Positions 36,097 to 47,602 of a DNA stretch of 64,000 nucleotides are shown one piece after another. The DNA lies in the NCBI RefSeq assembly GCF_009831765.1, contig NZ_WSSB01000003.1, positions 203,855 through 267,854 of the forward strand, given 5' to 3'. The translations under genes and the position numbers were made by a program. Within the stretch, counting starts at the first letter, position 1. Each line of letters begins with the position of its first letter. The DNA is from Craterilacuibacter sinensis (GTDB lineage Bacteria > Pseudomonadota > Gammaproteobacteria > Burkholderiales > Chromobacteriaceae). Under the pieces are notes generated by a model that saw only the letters and a program-made list of their open reading frames with translations, ran no database searches and was not told where the DNA came from.

Positions 36097-37881
36097 TCAG
36101 AACGCGAAGTGCTCGTCCTGCAAGCTCATCAGCGGCTTGGCGCCGGTTTTGATCTTGGCCTTGAGGCTTTCGACTTCAGGCAGGAGTTTGGCGTAGTAGA
36201 AGCGGGCCGTGGTGATCTTGGCGTTGTAGAACGCATCGTCGCCGCCGCCCAGCTTGCTGTACGCCACTTCCGCCATGCGTGCCCACAACCAGGCGTAGGT
36301 GATGTGGCCGATCAGGCGCAAGAAGTCGGTCGCTGCGGCGCCGGCTTCATCTTTATCCATCATCGACGCCATGCCGATGCCCATGGTGGTCTCACCAATT
36401 TCTTTCAGCAGTTTGGACAGTGGACCGACGAATTCGGCCAGTTGTGCATTGCCGGCATTGGCTTCGCAGAACTTGTGGATCTGCTTGGAGAATTTGCGCA
36501 GTTTGGCGCCTTGATCCAGCAATACCTTGCGGCCCAACAGGTCGATGGCCTGAATGCCGTTGGTGCCTTCATACAGTTGCGAGATGCGGCAATCGCGTAC
36601 CAGCTGTTCCATCCCCCATTCGCGGATAAAGCCGTGGCCACCGAATACCTGCACGCCCATATTGGCCGCTTCGAAGCCGTTGTCGGTCATAAACGCCTTG
36701 GCCACCGGGGTGAGCAGGGCTACCAGATCTGCCGCGTCCTGACGCGCGTCGGCATCCGGATGCTTCTCTTCAATATCCAGTTGCAGCGCAAGCAGTGCGG
36801 TCAGGGCGCGGCCGGCTTCGGTGTACGCCTTTTGCGTCAGCAGCATGCGGCGCACGTCCGGGTGCACGATGATAGGATCTGCCGCCTTTTCCGGGAACTT
36901 GGCACCGGCTAGTGCGCGCATCTGCAGGCGCTCGCGGGCGTAGGTAAGTGCGCCCTGGAACGACGCTTCGCCTATGCCCAGACCCTGCATGCCGCAACCC
37001 AGACGAGCAGCATTCATCATGGTGAACATGCACGACAGGCCCTTGTTCGGCTCGCCGATCAGATAGCCCTTGGCATTGTCGAGGTTGATGACGGCGGTGG
37101 CGTTGGCCTTGATGCCCATCTTGTGTTCGAGTGCACCGCAGGCAACCGGGTTGCGGCTGCCGTCGGCGTGGAATTTCGGCACGATAAACAGCGAAATGCC
37201 CTTCACATCCTTAGGTGCGTCCGGCAGACGGGCCAGCACCAGATGGATGATGTTGTCCGACATGTCGTGTTCGCCGGCCGAGATGAAAATCTTGGTGCCG
37301 GTGATGCTGTAGCTGCCGTCACCGTTAGGTTCGGCTTTAGTCTTGAGCAGCCCCAGATCGGTGCCGCAATGCGGTTCGGTCAGGCACATGGTGCCGGTCC
37401 AGCTGCCGTCGACCAGATGCGGCAGATAGGTATCCTTCTGCTCGGGGGTGCCGTGCGCATGGATGGCGGCGTAGGCGCCGTGCGACAGGCCGGGGTACAT
37501 GCTCCAGGCGACGTTGGCCGAGCACTGCATCTCCATGATAGGGAAGGCCAGCGTCTTGGGCATGCCCTGACCGCCATAGGCCGGGTCGCAGTCGAGGCCA
37601 GTGAAACCCAGCTCGCAGAACTGCTGGTAAGCTTGCTTGAAACCTGCCGGTGTCTTGACGCTATGGTCGGCGGCATTGAATTCGCAGCCTTCTTCATCGC
37701 CGCTACGATTGAGCGGTGCAATTTCGTTTTCGCAGAATTGGGCTGCGGCTTCCAGATAGGAAGCGAAGATGTCCTGAGTCGCATCTTCATAGCCCGGCAG
37801 TGTCGGGATAATGTCCTGAACCTTGATCAGTTCATTCAGGACGAAGTCGAGGTCACGCAGGGGGGCTTTGTAGGCTGGCAT
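36097..37881 (-). CDS. Acyl-CoA dehydrogenase, long DmdC-like type
   Basis: A 594-residue FAD-dependent acyl-CoA dehydrogenase with the extra C-terminal domain of the DmdC/AcdA-like group. Segments: YGGQGMPKTLAFPIMEM, MCLTEPHCGTDLGLLKT (FAD/substrate region), KMGIKANATAVINLDNAKG and LYEGTNGIQAIDLLGRK, which holds the glutamate placed like the catalytic base. It oxidises the alpha-beta bond of an acyl-CoA; the chain length is unknown. The CAAAC-GTTT palindrome 80 bp upstream suggests control by a fatty-acid-responsive repressor. Confidence 0.9.
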   Translation of the reverse strand: MPAYKAPLRDLDFVLNELIKVQDIIPTLPGYEDATQDIFASYLEAAAQFCENEIAPLNRSGDEEGCEFNAADHSVKTPAGFKQAYQQFCELGFTGLDCDPAYGGQGMPKTLAFPIMEMQCSANVAWSMYPGLSHGAYAAIHAHGTPEQKDTYLPHLVDGSWTGTMCLTEPHCGTDLGLLKTKAEPNGDGSYSITGTKIFISAGEHDMSDNIIHLVLARLPDAPKDVKGISLFIVPKFHADGSRNPVACGALEHKMGIKANATAVINLDNAKGYLIGEPNKGLSCMFTMMNAARLGCGMQGLGIGEASFQGALTYARERLQMRALAGAKFPEKAADPIIVHPDVRRMLLTQKAYTEAGRALTALLALQLDIEEKHPDADARQDAADLVALLTPVAKAFMTDNGFEAANMGVQVFGGHGFIREWGMEQLVRDCRISQLYEGTNGIQAIDLLGRKVLLDQGAKLRKFSKQIHKFCEANAGNAQLAEFVGPLSKLLKEIGETTMGIGMASMMDKDEAGAAATDFLRLIGHITYAWLWARMAEVAYSKLGGGDDAFYNAKITTARFYYAKLLPEVESLKAKIKTGAKPLMSLQDEHFAF

Positions 37882-37960
37882 CAGGGAAATCTCCTTTTTG
37901 TGTTGCTACCGGGGCTGTCCGGGTTATATTTTGTCGTGCTGCCAGTATTTGCCAACAGCA

Positions 37961-37978
37961 TTCAAACGTATGTTTAAA
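37961..37978. promoter_or_regulatory. PsrA/FadR-like operator candidate
   Basis: TTCAAAC-GTAT-GTTTAAA is an inverted repeat with six of seven arm bases paired. It fits the published CAAAC-N2-4-GTTTG pattern of TetR-type PsrA/FadR repressors of fatty-acid genes, except for one base. It lies about 80 bp upstream of the acyl-CoA dehydrogenase start. Confidence 0.5.
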
Positions 37979-38057
37979 TTACTTGCGCCGGTTTTGCAAT
38001 CCCTGTGCCGATAATTTTTTATTTTCGATGTGCGTCAGTGCGGATGAATAGCTAAAA

Positions 38058-38609
38058 GTGCGACATTTTTTGCATAAATATATGCCGGATCGGGATATGG
38101 TGTTCGCCAACCGCTATTTGCGGCCACTGGCGCCCTGGCTGGACAGACCGGCTTACTGGAGCTGGAACCGGCGCAAGGTTGCGCTGGCTTTTGCTGTCGG
38201 TTTGTTCTCCGGCTTGATGCCGGGGCCGACGCAAATGCTGGCAGCGGCGTTGCTGGCGCTCGTGCTGCGGGTCAATCTGCCGGTGGCACTGGCGACGACC
38301 TTGTATACCAATCCCTTTACCTATCTGCCGCTGTACTGGCTGGCCTATGAGTACGGGCGTTTTTTGCTTGATGTCAACGGCGCGGAGAGTATGAGTACTC
38401 CTCCTCCTGAGTTGCATAATCTGGATTTCGCATCGTGGTTGCACGCTTTTATTTTGTGGTGCCAATCACTTGGTCTGCCCTTGCTTTTGGGCGTGCCGGC
38501 ACTGGGCTTGACCCTTGCCGTGACCGGCTATTTGCTGGTTCGCCTGGCATGGCGGGCCTATCTGGTTTTTCAGCTCAAAAAAAGAAGGCGCAAGCGTGGA
38601 TCTCACTGA
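38058..38609 (+). CDS. DUF2062 membrane protein
   Basis: A 183-residue protein with the DUF2062 layout: short basic N-terminus (MPDRDMVFANRYLRPLAP), amphipathic WSWNRRKVALAFAVGLFSGLM, PGPTQMLAAALLALVLRVN and the family's TLYTNPFTYLPLYW. Two to three membrane segments are present. Start GTG 38058 is chosen because the residues before MPDRD resemble family N-termini; ATG 38082 is the alternative. Function is unknown. It overlaps the Nudix gene by 14 bp. Confidence 0.78.
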   Translation: MRHFLHKYMPDRDMVFANRYLRPLAPWLDRPAYWSWNRRKVALAFAVGLFSGLMPGPTQMLAAALLALVLRVNLPVALATTLYTNPFTYLPLYWLAYEYGRFLLDVNGAESMSTPPPELHNLDFASWLHAFILWCQSLGLPLLLGVPALGLTLAVTGYLLVRLAWRAYLVFQLKKRRRKRGSH

Positions 38610-39153
38610 ACAACAACTTTCCAGTACACAGGTGTATCAGGGTCATTTTCTTAAGGTAAGCCGTGACAGTGTCCGTTTGCCGGATGGCAAAACAGCGACA
38701 CGCGAATATATCCAGCACCCCGGTGCGGTCGCCATTCTGGCGTTGAACCAGGCTGGGGAGCTGATTCTTGAGCGGCAGTACCGTTACCCTTTGGGGCGCT
38801 CTTTTATCGAGATTCCCGCCGGCAAGATGGATGCGGATGAAAGCCATGCCGACACGGCCAGACGCGAGTTATGGGAGGAGACCGGCTATACGGCTGAGCA
38901 CTGGTCATTGCTGGGCTCGGCCTACCCGTGTATCGGCTATTCAAATGAGGTGATCCACTATTATCTGGCAGAAGGTCTGCAGCAGAACGAGCGGCAACTG
39001 GATGACGGGGAGTTTATCGAGGTGCTCGCTTTGCCTCTGGACGAGGTACTGGCTATGGCAGGAGATGGCCGCATCAGCGACAGCAAAAGCATTGTAGGTT
39101 TGAGTTTTTTGCGTGCCCGTCTGGCGGCGCGATACCAAGATGAACCCGGCTGA
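38596..39153 (+). CDS. Nudix hydrolase, ADP-ribose pyrophosphatase type
   Basis: A 185-residue Nudix protein with a complete Nudix box (GKMDADE, then RRELWEETGY) around residues 76-98 and the upstream ALNQAGELILERQYRYPLG typical of ADP-ribose pyrophosphatases (NudF-like). It would hydrolyse ADP-ribose or a similar nucleotide sugar. It uses a GTG start inside the preceding gene and overlaps the PilZ gene by 14 bp. Confidence 0.88.
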   Translation: MDLTEQQLSSTQVYQGHFLKVSRDSVRLPDGKTATREYIQHPGAVAILALNQAGELILERQYRYPLGRSFIEIPAGKMDADESHADTARRELWEETGYTAEHWSLLGSAYPCIGYSNEVIHYYLAEGLQQNERQLDDGEFIEVLALPLDEVLAMAGDGRISDSKSIVGLSFLRARLAARYQDEPG

Positions 39154-39466
39154 CCCGCGCATAGACAGGCGTGGCGCACGCCGGATTCAGATGGGCTGCA
39201 AGGCCAGGCTGAAAGTGCTGATCAGTGGTGAGCTGTTTTACGGTGAATGTATCGAGCTTTCCGTGCGGGGCTTATCGGTGCGTACTGCGTTTGTGCCGCA
39301 GTTTGGCGAAAGTGTCGAGATTGTGCTGATGGTGGCGGGTATGGGGGCATTACCCGCGGCGCCTTTGTACCTTGTGGCCGAGGTGCGCCGTTGCAACGAG
39401 GTGGTGCCGGGCCATTTGTACGATATCGGCTTTGCCATTGTCGGACGCAAGGCTTGTTCTGCATGA
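39140..39466 (+). CDS. Single-domain PilZ protein
   Basis: A 108-residue PilZ-domain protein. The N-terminal arginine motif RIDRRGARR and the downstream ELSVRGLSVR match RxxxR and (D/N)xSxxG, with Glu in place of Asp/Asn. PilZ domains bind cyclic di-GMP and control motility or surface functions; the substitution could weaken binding. ATG 39140 is chosen over 39113 because it gives the usual short N-terminus. A terminator follows at 39494. Confidence 0.8.
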   Translation: MNPADPRIDRRGARRIQMGCKARLKVLISGELFYGECIELSVRGLSVRTAFVPQFGESVEIVLMVAGMGALPAAPLYLVAEVRRCNEVVPGHLYDIGFAIVGRKACSA

Positions 39467-39493
39467 AATGGCGTGGTGACTTCAACCCAATCG

Positions 39494-39515
39494 ACCGGCA
39501 TTGTGCCGGTTTTTT
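39494..39515 (+). terminator. Intrinsic terminator after the PilZ gene
   Basis: ACCGGCA (39494-39500) pairs with TGCCGGT (39504-39510), with a six-T tract directly at the stem base. It closes the DUF2062-Nudix-PilZ operon. Confidence 0.85.
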
Positions 39516-39659
39516 GTTGCAATTTTTTTGCTTTAACTGCGCTCTCTCGCTATACCCAAAAAAACAGCAAACAATATGAAACAGACACTCTAGATGCAAG
39601 GGGGATGCGGTTGCATGGCGCATTCGTGTGCCTCCCTGCAAACAGCAAGGAGTAGCGCC

Positions 39660-41588
39660 ATGTCCGCAGATATCTTCAGCCACTATGCTGCCCGTTACGA
39701 CAAAAGCCGGGAAGAGGAATACACCATTCAGGAGTTTCTGGCCTTGTGCAAACGCGAGCCTGGTACTTATGCCACGGCGGCCGAGCGCATGCTGCAGGCC
39801 ATAGGCGAGCCTGAACTGGTTGACACCCGTCACGATGCCCGCTTGTCACGCATTTTTTCCAACAAGATGATCAAGGTTTATCCCGCCTTCCGTGATTTTT
39901 ACGGCATGGAGGAGGTGATCGAGCAGGTGGTGTCCTACTTCCGTCATGCGGCACAAGGTCTGGAAGAGAAAAAGCAGATTCTCTATTTGCTGGGGCCGGT
40001 GGGCGGCGGGAAAAGCTCGATTGCCGAGCAGCTCAAGTCGCTGATGCAGGATGTACCGTTTTATGCCATCAAGGGCAGCCCGATTAACGAGTCGCCGCTG
40101 GGTCTGTTCAATGTCGAGGAAGACGGTGCCTTGCTTGAGGAAGAGTTCGGCATTCCGCGCCGCTACCTTAAAACCATCCCCAGCCCATGGGCTGTCAAGC
40201 GCCTGCATGAGTTTGGCGGGGATATCGAGCAGTTCCGCGTGGTCAAGCGCTACCCGTCCGTACTCAAGCAGGTCGCAGTGGCCAAGACCGAGCCTGGCGA
40301 TGAGAACAATCAGGATATTTCGTCACTGGTGGGCAAGGTCGATATCCGCAAGCTGGAAAAATATGCGCAGGATGATCCGGACGCGTACAGCTTCTCCGGC
40401 GGCCTGTGTCTGGCCAACCAGGGCTTGCTCGAGTTTGTCGAAATGTTCAAGGCGCCGATCAAGGTATTGCATCCTTTGCTGACCGCGACACAAGAGGGCA
40501 ATTACAAGGGCACCGAAGGCTTTGGCGCGATTCCGTTCGAAGGCATTATTCTGGCGCACTCCAACGAGTCCGAGTGGAAACAGTTCAAGAACAATAAAAA
40601 CAACGAAGCCTTTCTGGACCGTATTTACATTGTCAAAGTGCCTTACTGCTTGCGTGTCTCGGACGAAGTGAAGATTTACGACAAGCTTATCGTCAACTCT
40701 TCGCTGGGTTCTGCGCCTTGTGCCCCCGGAACGCTGAAGATGATGGCGCAATTCGCGGTGCTGTCGCGCCTGAAGGAGCCGGAAAATTCCAGCCTGTTCA
40801 GCAAGATGCTGGTGTATGACGGCGACAGCCTGAAGGATACCGACCCCAAGGCCAAGAGCCAGCAGGAGTACCGCGATTATGCCGGGGTCGATGAAGGCAT
40901 GAACGGGCTGTCGACACGCTTCGCCTACAAGATTCTGTCCAAGGTGTTCAACTTCGATCATGCTGAAGTGGCGGCCAATCCGGTGCATCTGTTGTATGTG
41001 CTGGAGCAGCAGGTCGAACGCGAGCAGTTTCCGCCCGAGACCGAGCAGCGCTATCTGACTTTCCTCAAGGAATATCTGGCACCCAAGTATGTCGAGTTTA
41101 TCGGCAAGGAGATCCAGACAGCTTATCTGGAGAGCTATTCCGAGTACGGGCAGAATATTTTTGACCGCTATGTCACGTTCGCCGACTACTGGATACAGGA
41201 TCAGGAATTCCGAGATCAGGATACCGGCGAAATTTTCGATCGTGCCTCGCTCAATGCCGAGCTTGAGAAGATAGAAAAGCCGGCGGGGATTTCCAATCCC
41301 AAGGATTTCCGCAACGAGATTGTCAACTTCGTCCTGCGTGCCCGGGCCAATAACCATGGCAAAAATCCGGCCTGGACCAGTTACGAGAAGCTGCGCACGG
41401 TCATAGAGAAGAAAATGTTCTCTAACACCGAGGAGCTATTGCCGGTGATTTCGTTTAATGCCAAAGCCAGCGTCGAGGACTCGAAGAAGCACGAGGATTT
41501 TGTCAATCGCATGGTGGAGAAAGGCTATACCCCGAAACAGGTACGCTTGTTGTGCGAATGGTATTTGCGCGTACGCAAGTCGTCCTGA
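39660..41588 (+). CDS. yeaG: PrkA/YeaG-family serine protein kinase
   Basis: A 642-residue PrkA-type protein: AAA-like N-terminal part with Walker A GPVGGGKSS (about residue 110), then the PrkA C-terminal domain. YeaG in E. coli is RpoS-dependent and supports survival under sustained nitrogen starvation. An AAGGAG ribosome site lies nine bases before ATG 39660; in-frame codons back to 39594 are not needed. It is first of three genes, yeaG-yeaH-ycgB, a combination known across proteobacteria. Confidence 0.94.
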   Translation: MSADIFSHYAARYDKSREEEYTIQEFLALCKREPGTYATAAERMLQAIGEPELVDTRHDARLSRIFSNKMIKVYPAFRDFYGMEEVIEQVVSYFRHAAQGLEEKKQILYLLGPVGGGKSSIAEQLKSLMQDVPFYAIKGSPINESPLGLFNVEEDGALLEEEFGIPRRYLKTIPSPWAVKRLHEFGGDIEQFRVVKRYPSVLKQVAVAKTEPGDENNQDISSLVGKVDIRKLEKYAQDDPDAYSFSGGLCLANQGLLEFVEMFKAPIKVLHPLLTATQEGNYKGTEGFGAIPFEGIILAHSNESEWKQFKNNKNNEAFLDRIYIVKVPYCLRVSDEVKIYDKLIVNSSLGSAPCAPGTLKMMAQFAVLSRLKEPENSSLFSKMLVYDGDSLKDTDPKAKSQQEYRDYAGVDEGMNGLSTRFAYKILSKVFNFDHAEVAANPVHLLYVLEQQVEREQFPPETEQRYLTFLKEYLAPKYVEFIGKEIQTAYLESYSEYGQNIFDRYVTFADYWIQDQEFRDQDTGEIFDRASLNAELEKIEKPAGISNPKDFRNEIVNFVLRARANNHGKNPAWTSYEKLRTVIEKKMFSNTEELLPVISFNAKASVEDSKKHEDFVNRMVEKGYTPKQVRLLCEWYLRVRKSS

Positions 41589-41650
41589 ACGGATAAGGCC
41601 GGGTTGCCCTTGCAGGCAGCCCGGACCCCTTGAGCCGAAGGGAGACCAGC

Positions 41651-42928
41651 ATGGCCAATATCATAGATCGCCGTTTGAATGGTAAGAACAAGTCTGCAGT
41701 GAACCGCGAGCGTTTTTTGCGCCGTTTCAAAGGGCAGATAAAAGATGCGGTAGCCAAGGCCATCAAGGGTCGAAGCATTACCGATATCGAGAGTGGCGAA
41801 ACCATCTCCATTCCGGTGAAGGATATTTCCGAACCGGCGTTTCGTCATGGCAAGGGCGGGGTGTGGGAGCCTGTCCATCCGGGTAACCAGGAGTTTGTCA
41901 AAGGTGACCGCCTGCCGCGCCCGCAAGGCGGCGGTGGGGGCGGTAGCGGTTCGGGCAAGGCCAGCCAGGATGGGGAGGGCGAGGATGCTTTCGCCTTCGA
42001 GCTGTCGCGCGAAGAGTTCATGAATGTGTTTTTTGATGATCTGGCGCTGCCCAATCTGGTCAAGACCCAGCTTACCGGTATCACCGAAATGAAGACGGTG
42101 CGTGCCGGTTTTACCAATGACGGTACGCCGGCCAATATCAATATCGTGCGCTCTTTGCGTGGTGCGCTATCGCGGCGTATTGCCATGGCCGCGCCCACGC
42201 TGACAGAACTGGACGAGTCGGAGGAAGAGCTGGACGAGCTGATGGAGTCCGGCATGGAGGCAGATCTGGATATGCGCGAGCGCCGGCGTCGCATCCATAT
42301 GTTGCGCGAGAAGCTGGCGGCCATCCCGTTTATCGACCCGTTCGATTTGCGCTACAACAATCGCGTCAAGCAGCCGACGCCCTCCAGTCAGGCGGTGATG
42401 TTTTGCCTGATGGATGTGTCCGGTTCGATGGATGAGCAGAAAAAAGACATGGCCAAGCGCTTTTTCATCCTGCTTTATCTTTTTTTGCAGCGCACCTACG
42501 ACAAGATAGAGCTGGTGTTTATCCGCCACCACACCAGTGCGGTTGAAGTGAACGAGCATGATTTCTTTCACTCGCGCGAGTCGGGCGGCACGGTGGTGTC
42601 GTCGGCGCTGAACCTGATGAAAGAGGTGGTGCAAAAACGCTATGCGGGTAGTGAGTGGAATATCTATGCCGCTCAGGCGTCCGATGGTGATAACTGGGAC
42701 AGCGACTCGGCCAACTGCGCCCGCATTCTTGAGACGGCTCTGATTCCGGTGTGCCAGTACTATGCCTATATCGAGATCACCGAAGGTGAGCCGCAGAATT
42801 TGTGGTACGAGTATCTGAAGGTCAAGGACGCGCACAAGCACTTTGCCATGCAAAAAATACGCTCGGCCGCTGATATCTATCCGGTGTTCCGCGAGCTGTT
42901 CAAGAAACAGCAGGGGGTGAGCAAATGA
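41651..42928 (+). CDS. yeaH: YeaH/YhbH (DUF444) protein with VWA-like domain
   Basis: A 425-residue DUF444 protein. A basic N-terminus ([24 protein letters not shown], split by function unknown) is followed by a Gly/Ser-rich linker ([11 protein letters not shown]) and a C-terminal von Willebrand A-like domain with MIDAS motif DVSGSMDEQ. It functions with the YeaG kinase in stress responses, mechanism unresolved. A GGGAG ribosome site precedes the ATG. It overlaps ycgB by four bases (ATGA). Confidence 0.92.
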   Translation: MANIIDRRLNGKNKSAVNRERFLRRFKGQIKDAVAKAIKGRSITDIESGETISIPVKDISEPAFRHGKGGVWEPVHPGNQEFVKGDRLPRPQGGGGGGSGSGKASQDGEGEDAFAFELSREEFMNVFFDDLALPNLVKTQLTGITEMKTVRAGFTNDGTPANINIVRSLRGALSRRIAMAAPTLTELDESEEELDELMESGMEADLDMRERRRRIHMLREKLAAIPFIDPFDLRYNNRVKQPTPSSQAVMFCLMDVSGSMDEQKKDMAKRFFILLYLFLQRTYDKIELVFIRHHTSAVEVNEHDFFHSRESGGTVVSSALNLMKEVVQKRYAGSEWNIYAAQASDGDNWDSDSANCARILETALIPVCQYYAYIEITEGEPQNLWYEYLKVKDAHKHFAMQKIRSAADIYPVFRELFKKQQGVSK

Positions 42929-44439
42929 TACCGATTTCCACCGGGTCCGAATGGACTTTTGATCTGATCGCCGAATACGATGCGGCCATTCGCGAAGTCG
43001 CGGTCGATGAGTTCAAGCTGGATGTTTACCCGATACAGCTAGAAGTCATTACGGCCGAGCAGATGATGGATGCCTACTCGTCGGTCGGCATGCCAGTGAA
43101 TTACCATCACTGGAGCTTCGGCAAGCATTTTGTGGCGACCGAGAAAAGCTATAAACGCGGCCAGATGGGTCTGGCGTATGAAATCGTGATCAATTCCAGC
43201 CCTTGTATCGCCTATCTGATGGAGGAAAATTCGGCCACCATGCAGGCGCTGGTGATTGCCCATGCCGCCTATGGCCATAATTCGTTTTTCAAGGGGAATT
43301 ATCTGTTTCGCGCCTGGACCGATGCCTCGGATATTGTCGACTACCTGATGTTTGCCAAGCAATATATCGGCCAGTGTGAAGAGCGCTACGGCATCAGTGC
43401 GGTGGAGGAGTTGCTCGACTCGTGTCATGCGCTGATGAACTATGGCGTCGACCGTTACAAGCGTCCGGAAAAATTGTCGCTGGCGCAGGAGAAAGCGCGG
43501 CAGACCGAGCGCGAGCAATATCTGCAGACCCAGGTAAACGATTTGTGGCGCACGATCCCCAAGCGCGAGCGTGATGCTGGCGCGCATGCCGCACAACGAT
43601 TTCCGTCTGAGCCGCAGGAAAATCTGCTGTATTTCATCGAGAAGGCGGCACCCCTGCTTGAGCCGTGGCAGCGCGAGATTGTGCGTATCGTGCGCAAGAT
43701 TGCCCAGTATTTCTATCCGCAGCGCCAGACACAGGTCATGAACGAGGGTTGGGCGACCTTCTGGCACTACACCATCCTCACCCGCCTGTACGATAAGGGA
43801 TTGGTGACAGATGGCTTTATGATGGAATTCCTGCAAAGCCATACCAATGTGGTGGCACAACCGCCGGTGACCTCAAACTGGTATAGCGGCATTAATCCTT
43901 ACGCCTTGGGTTTTGCCATGTTCCAGGATATCCGGCGTATTTGCGAAGCGCCGACGGATGAAGACAGGGCCTGGTTTCCCGATATTGCCGGCACGCCTTG
44001 GCGCGATACGCTGGAATTCGCCATGAAGAACTTCAAGGACGAGAGTTTTATTTCACAGTACCTGTCGCCCAAGCTGATACGCGACTTCCATTTTTTTGCG
44101 CTGCGGGATGACGACAGGGATGACAAGCTGGAGATTTCGGCCATCCATGACGAGGAGGGCTATCGCAAGGTACGCGAGCTATTGGCGGATCAGTACAATC
44201 TGGGCTCGCGTGAGCCGAATATCCAGGTGTGGTCGGTCAATATGCGCAAGGATCGTTGCCTGACTCTGCGTCATACCATGCATAACCGGCGCCCGCTGGA
44301 CAGGGGCAGCGCATGCGAGGTGCTCAAGCATATTGCCCGCTTGTGGGGCTTTGATGTCAGGCTGGAGAGCGTGGATACCGACGGTAGCGTGCGTGAGCAC
44401 TTTGAAATCAAGGCGCCGGCCGAGACGATGGCGTATTGA
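42925..44439 (+). CDS. ycgB: SpoVR/YcgB family protein
   Basis: A 504-residue SpoVR-family protein, recognisable from [20 protein letters not shown] and [15 protein letters not shown]. In Bacillus SpoVR is needed for the spore cortex; in Gram-negatives the homologue is part of a stress-induced trio with YeaG and YeaH. Biochemical function is unknown. The start overlaps yeaH (ATGA), and a strong terminator follows. Confidence 0.93.
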   Translation: MIPISTGSEWTFDLIAEYDAAIREVAVDEFKLDVYPIQLEVITAEQMMDAYSSVGMPVNYHHWSFGKHFVATEKSYKRGQMGLAYEIVINSSPCIAYLMEENSATMQALVIAHAAYGHNSFFKGNYLFRAWTDASDIVDYLMFAKQYIGQCEERYGISAVEELLDSCHALMNYGVDRYKRPEKLSLAQEKARQTEREQYLQTQVNDLWRTIPKRERDAGAHAAQRFPSEPQENLLYFIEKAAPLLEPWQREIVRIVRKIAQYFYPQRQTQVMNEGWATFWHYTILTRLYDKGLVTDGFMMEFLQSHTNVVAQPPVTSNWYSGINPYALGFAMFQDIRRICEAPTDEDRAWFPDIAGTPWRDTLEFAMKNFKDESFISQYLSPKLIRDFHFFALRDDDRDDKLEISAIHDEEGYRKVRELLADQYNLGSREPNIQVWSVNMRKDRCLTLRHTMHNRRPLDRGSACEVLKHIARLWGFDVRLESVDTDGSVREHFEIKAPAETMAY

Positions 44440-44447
44440 GTCAGACA

Positions 44448-44490
44448 ACAAGACCCTGCCCCGCATACCAGTGGGGCAGGGTCTTGTTTT
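44448..44490. terminator. Bidirectional terminator between ycgB and dapB
   Basis: ACAAGACCCTGCCCC (44448-44462) pairs with GGGGCAGGGTCTTGT (44473-44487), with Ts after the stem on the plus strand. It lies between converging genes and probably serves both. Confidence 0.85.
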
Positions 44491-44492
44491 GC

Positions 44493-45675
<1,183 letters not shown>

Positions 45676-45699
45676 CGTGCTCATACCGGGCAAACCGGG

Positions 45700-45728
45700 T
45701 TGGGTAAACTATTAAAAGGCTTTATGAT
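45700..45728 (+). promoter_or_regulatory. Putative fur promoter
   Basis: TTGGGT (45700-45705) and TATGAT (45723-45728) are separated by 17 bp, a good sigma-70 match ending 29 bp before the fur ATG. It also overlaps the region upstream of bamE on the other strand. Confidence 0.5.
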
Positions 45729-45757
45729 ACAGAATCACGCCAACAAGTTATAACACG

Positions 45758-46192
45758 ATGAATAAAGCCAGTCACCTCAAGGATATCGGGCTTAAGGCTA
45801 CCGGTCCGCGCCTCAAGATTCTTGAACTGTTCGAGAGCAGTACGCTGCGCCACTTGTCAGCCGAGGATGTCTATAAAAAAATGCTGACCGAGGAGGTCGA
45901 TATCGGCCTTGCTACCATTTACCGCGTACTGACCCAGTTCGAGCAGGCGGGCATTCTGGTTCGTCATCATTTCGAGTCGGGCAAAGCCGTCTATGAACTC
46001 AATCAGGGCGGTCATCACGACCATATGGTATGCATGCGTTGCGGCAAGGTGACCGAGTTCTTCGAACCCAAGATTGAAAGCCTGCAGGATCGCATTGCCG
46101 AGAAGCACGGCTTTGCCATTCAGGATCATGCGCTTTATCTGTATGGTGAGTGTGCCGAGTGCCAGAAAGCCGATGGTAGCAAGCCTGCATGA
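45758..46192 (+). CDS. fur: Ferric uptake regulator
   Basis: A 144-residue Fur protein: winged-helix N-terminus ([47 protein letters not shown]) and metal-binding [16 protein letters not shown], with a second cysteine pair CAECQ near the C-terminus. It represses iron uptake genes when iron is plentiful. Its stop overlaps aat (ATGA), which ties an iron regulator to N-end rule genes on one message. Confidence 0.96.
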   Translation: MNKASHLKDIGLKATGPRLKILELFESSTLRHLSAEDVYKKMLTEEVDIGLATIYRVLTQFEQAGILVRHHFESGKAVYELNQGGHHDHMVCMRCGKVTEFFEPKIESLQDRIAEKHGFAIQDHALYLYGECAECQKADGSKPA

Positions 46193-46899
46193 TTCCCTGG
46201 CTCGGTACTGCGCTTGAGTTTCCAGCCGTGGACAAGGCGCTGACTGAGCCGGACGGGCTGCTGGCGGCGGGAGGGGATTTGTCGCTGGCGCGCCTGTCCC
46301 TTGCCTATAGCCGCGGTATTTTTCCATGGTTTAGTGCAGGGCAGCCTATTCTTTGGTGGTCGCCTGCGCCGCGCATGGTGTTGTTTTCTGCAGAGCTGAA
46401 AGTCAGCCGGAGCTTGGAGAAGACGCTGCGCAATGGTGTTTACCGGGTGAGCTGCGATCAAGACTTTGACGGCGTAATGCAGGCCTGTGCCCAAAGCCCG
46501 CGTCCCGGTCAGGATGGAACCTGGATTTCACCGCAGATGGTGGATGCGTATTGCCGTCTGCATGCGGCTGGTGTGGCGCATTCGTTCGAGGTGTGGATGG
46601 AGGGTGAGCTGGCTGGTGGTTTGTACGGTGTCGCCTTGGGGCGGATGTTTTTTGGCGAGTCGATGTTTCATCGTCGTACCGATGCGTCCAAGATCGCTTT
46701 TGTCCATATGGTGCGCCATCTGGCAGCGCATGGCTTCAGTATGATCGACTGTCAGGTGTATACGCCGCATCTGGCCAGCTTGGGCGGGCGGCTGATTGCA
46801 CGGGAGACTTTTTGTGGCGAAATTCAGGCTTTGACCGTGCAGTGTCAGCCTGAGCAGTTATGGGGTTATCAGTACAGCAATGAGCCAGCGCGATCCTAA
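46189..46899 (+). CDS. aat: Leucyl/phenylalanyl-tRNA-protein transferase
   Basis: Aat adds Leu or Phe from tRNA to the N-terminus of proteins starting with Arg or Lys, marking them for ClpS-ClpAP degradation. The 236-residue protein shows [35 protein letters not shown] and the conserved [18 protein letters not shown]. It overlaps fur by four bases and bpt by 20 bases. Confidence 0.96.
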   Translation: MIPWLGTALEFPAVDKALTEPDGLLAAGGDLSLARLSLAYSRGIFPWFSAGQPILWWSPAPRMVLFSAELKVSRSLEKTLRNGVYRVSCDQDFDGVMQACAQSPRPGQDGTWISPQMVDAYCRLHAAGVAHSFEVWMEGELAGGLYGVALGRMFFGESMFHRRTDASKIAFVHMVRHLAAHGFSMIDCQVYTPHLASLGGRLIARETFCGEIQALTVQCQPEQLWGYQYSNEPARS

Positions 46900-47596
46900 C
46901 GAGGCCGTCGTTCACTTCTATGCCACCGGCGTCTATCCCTGCAGCTATGTCGATGGGCGTACTGCGCGTTCGCAAGTGGCGATTCCGGTCGAGCTGATAA
47001 ATGCCACGGTTTACAGCCAATTGGTCCGCTTGGGATTTCGCCGTAGCGGCCACTACACCTACCGGCCTGTCTGCGATGCCTGTGATGCGTGCAAGCCGGT
47101 GCGGCTATGCGTTGCTGCATTCAAAGCCGACAGGTCGCAACGCCGTGCTCTGCGCCGCCATGCCGATCTGGAGGTGAATATCCTGCCTTTGACTTTTCGC
47201 GACGAGCATTTCCAGCTGTACCGGCGTTATCAGGCCAGTCGCCACGCAGGTGGCGGGATGAGCGAGGATGGTTCGCAGCAATACAGCGAATTCATTCTGA
47301 AAAGCAGGGTGGAGAGTGTGCTGGTCGAGTTTAGCTGCCAGGGGGTGCTGAAAATGGTCAGCCTGGTCGACAAACTGGATGACGGTTTGTCAGCGGCTTA
47401 TACCTTCTTCGAGCCAGACGAGGCGGGCACGAGTTATGGCTGCTACAGCATACTTTGGCAGCGCGAATGGGCGCTCAGGCTGGGCTTGCCCTATCTGTAT
47501 CTGGGCTACTGGATAGAGGATTGCCGCAAGATGGAGTACAAATCTCGCTACCAGCCGCTGGAGCGGCTGGATAATGGGGTATGGCGGACATTTTAA
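46880..47596 (+). CDS. bpt: Aspartate/glutamate leucyltransferase (ATE-type)
   Basis: A 238-residue R-transferase-family protein: [13 protein letters not shown] near the N-terminus with Cys21, [12 protein letters not shown], then [10 protein letters not shown] and a C-terminal [17 protein letters not shown]. Bacterial members add leucine to N-terminal Asp or Glu. Together with the overlapping aat it supplies both secondary-destabilising branches of the bacterial N-end rule. It starts 20 bp inside aat. Confidence 0.94.
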   Translation: MSQRDPNEAVVHFYATGVYPCSYVDGRTARSQVAIPVELINATVYSQLVRLGFRRSGHYTYRPVCDACDACKPVRLCVAAFKADRSQRRALRRHADLEVNILPLTFRDEHFQLYRRYQASRHAGGGMSEDGSQQYSEFILKSRVESVLVEFSCQGVLKMVSLVDKLDDGLSAAYTFFEPDEAGTSYGCYSILWQREWALRLGLPYLYLGYWIEDCRKMEYKSRYQPLERLDNGVWRTF

Positions 47597-47602
47597 CTGA
47601 AG

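Noticed and set aside
39590..39650. Sigma-54 promoter before yeaG
   Set aside because: A TGGCGC...TGTGC sequence is present, but the GG to GC spacing is one base too long.
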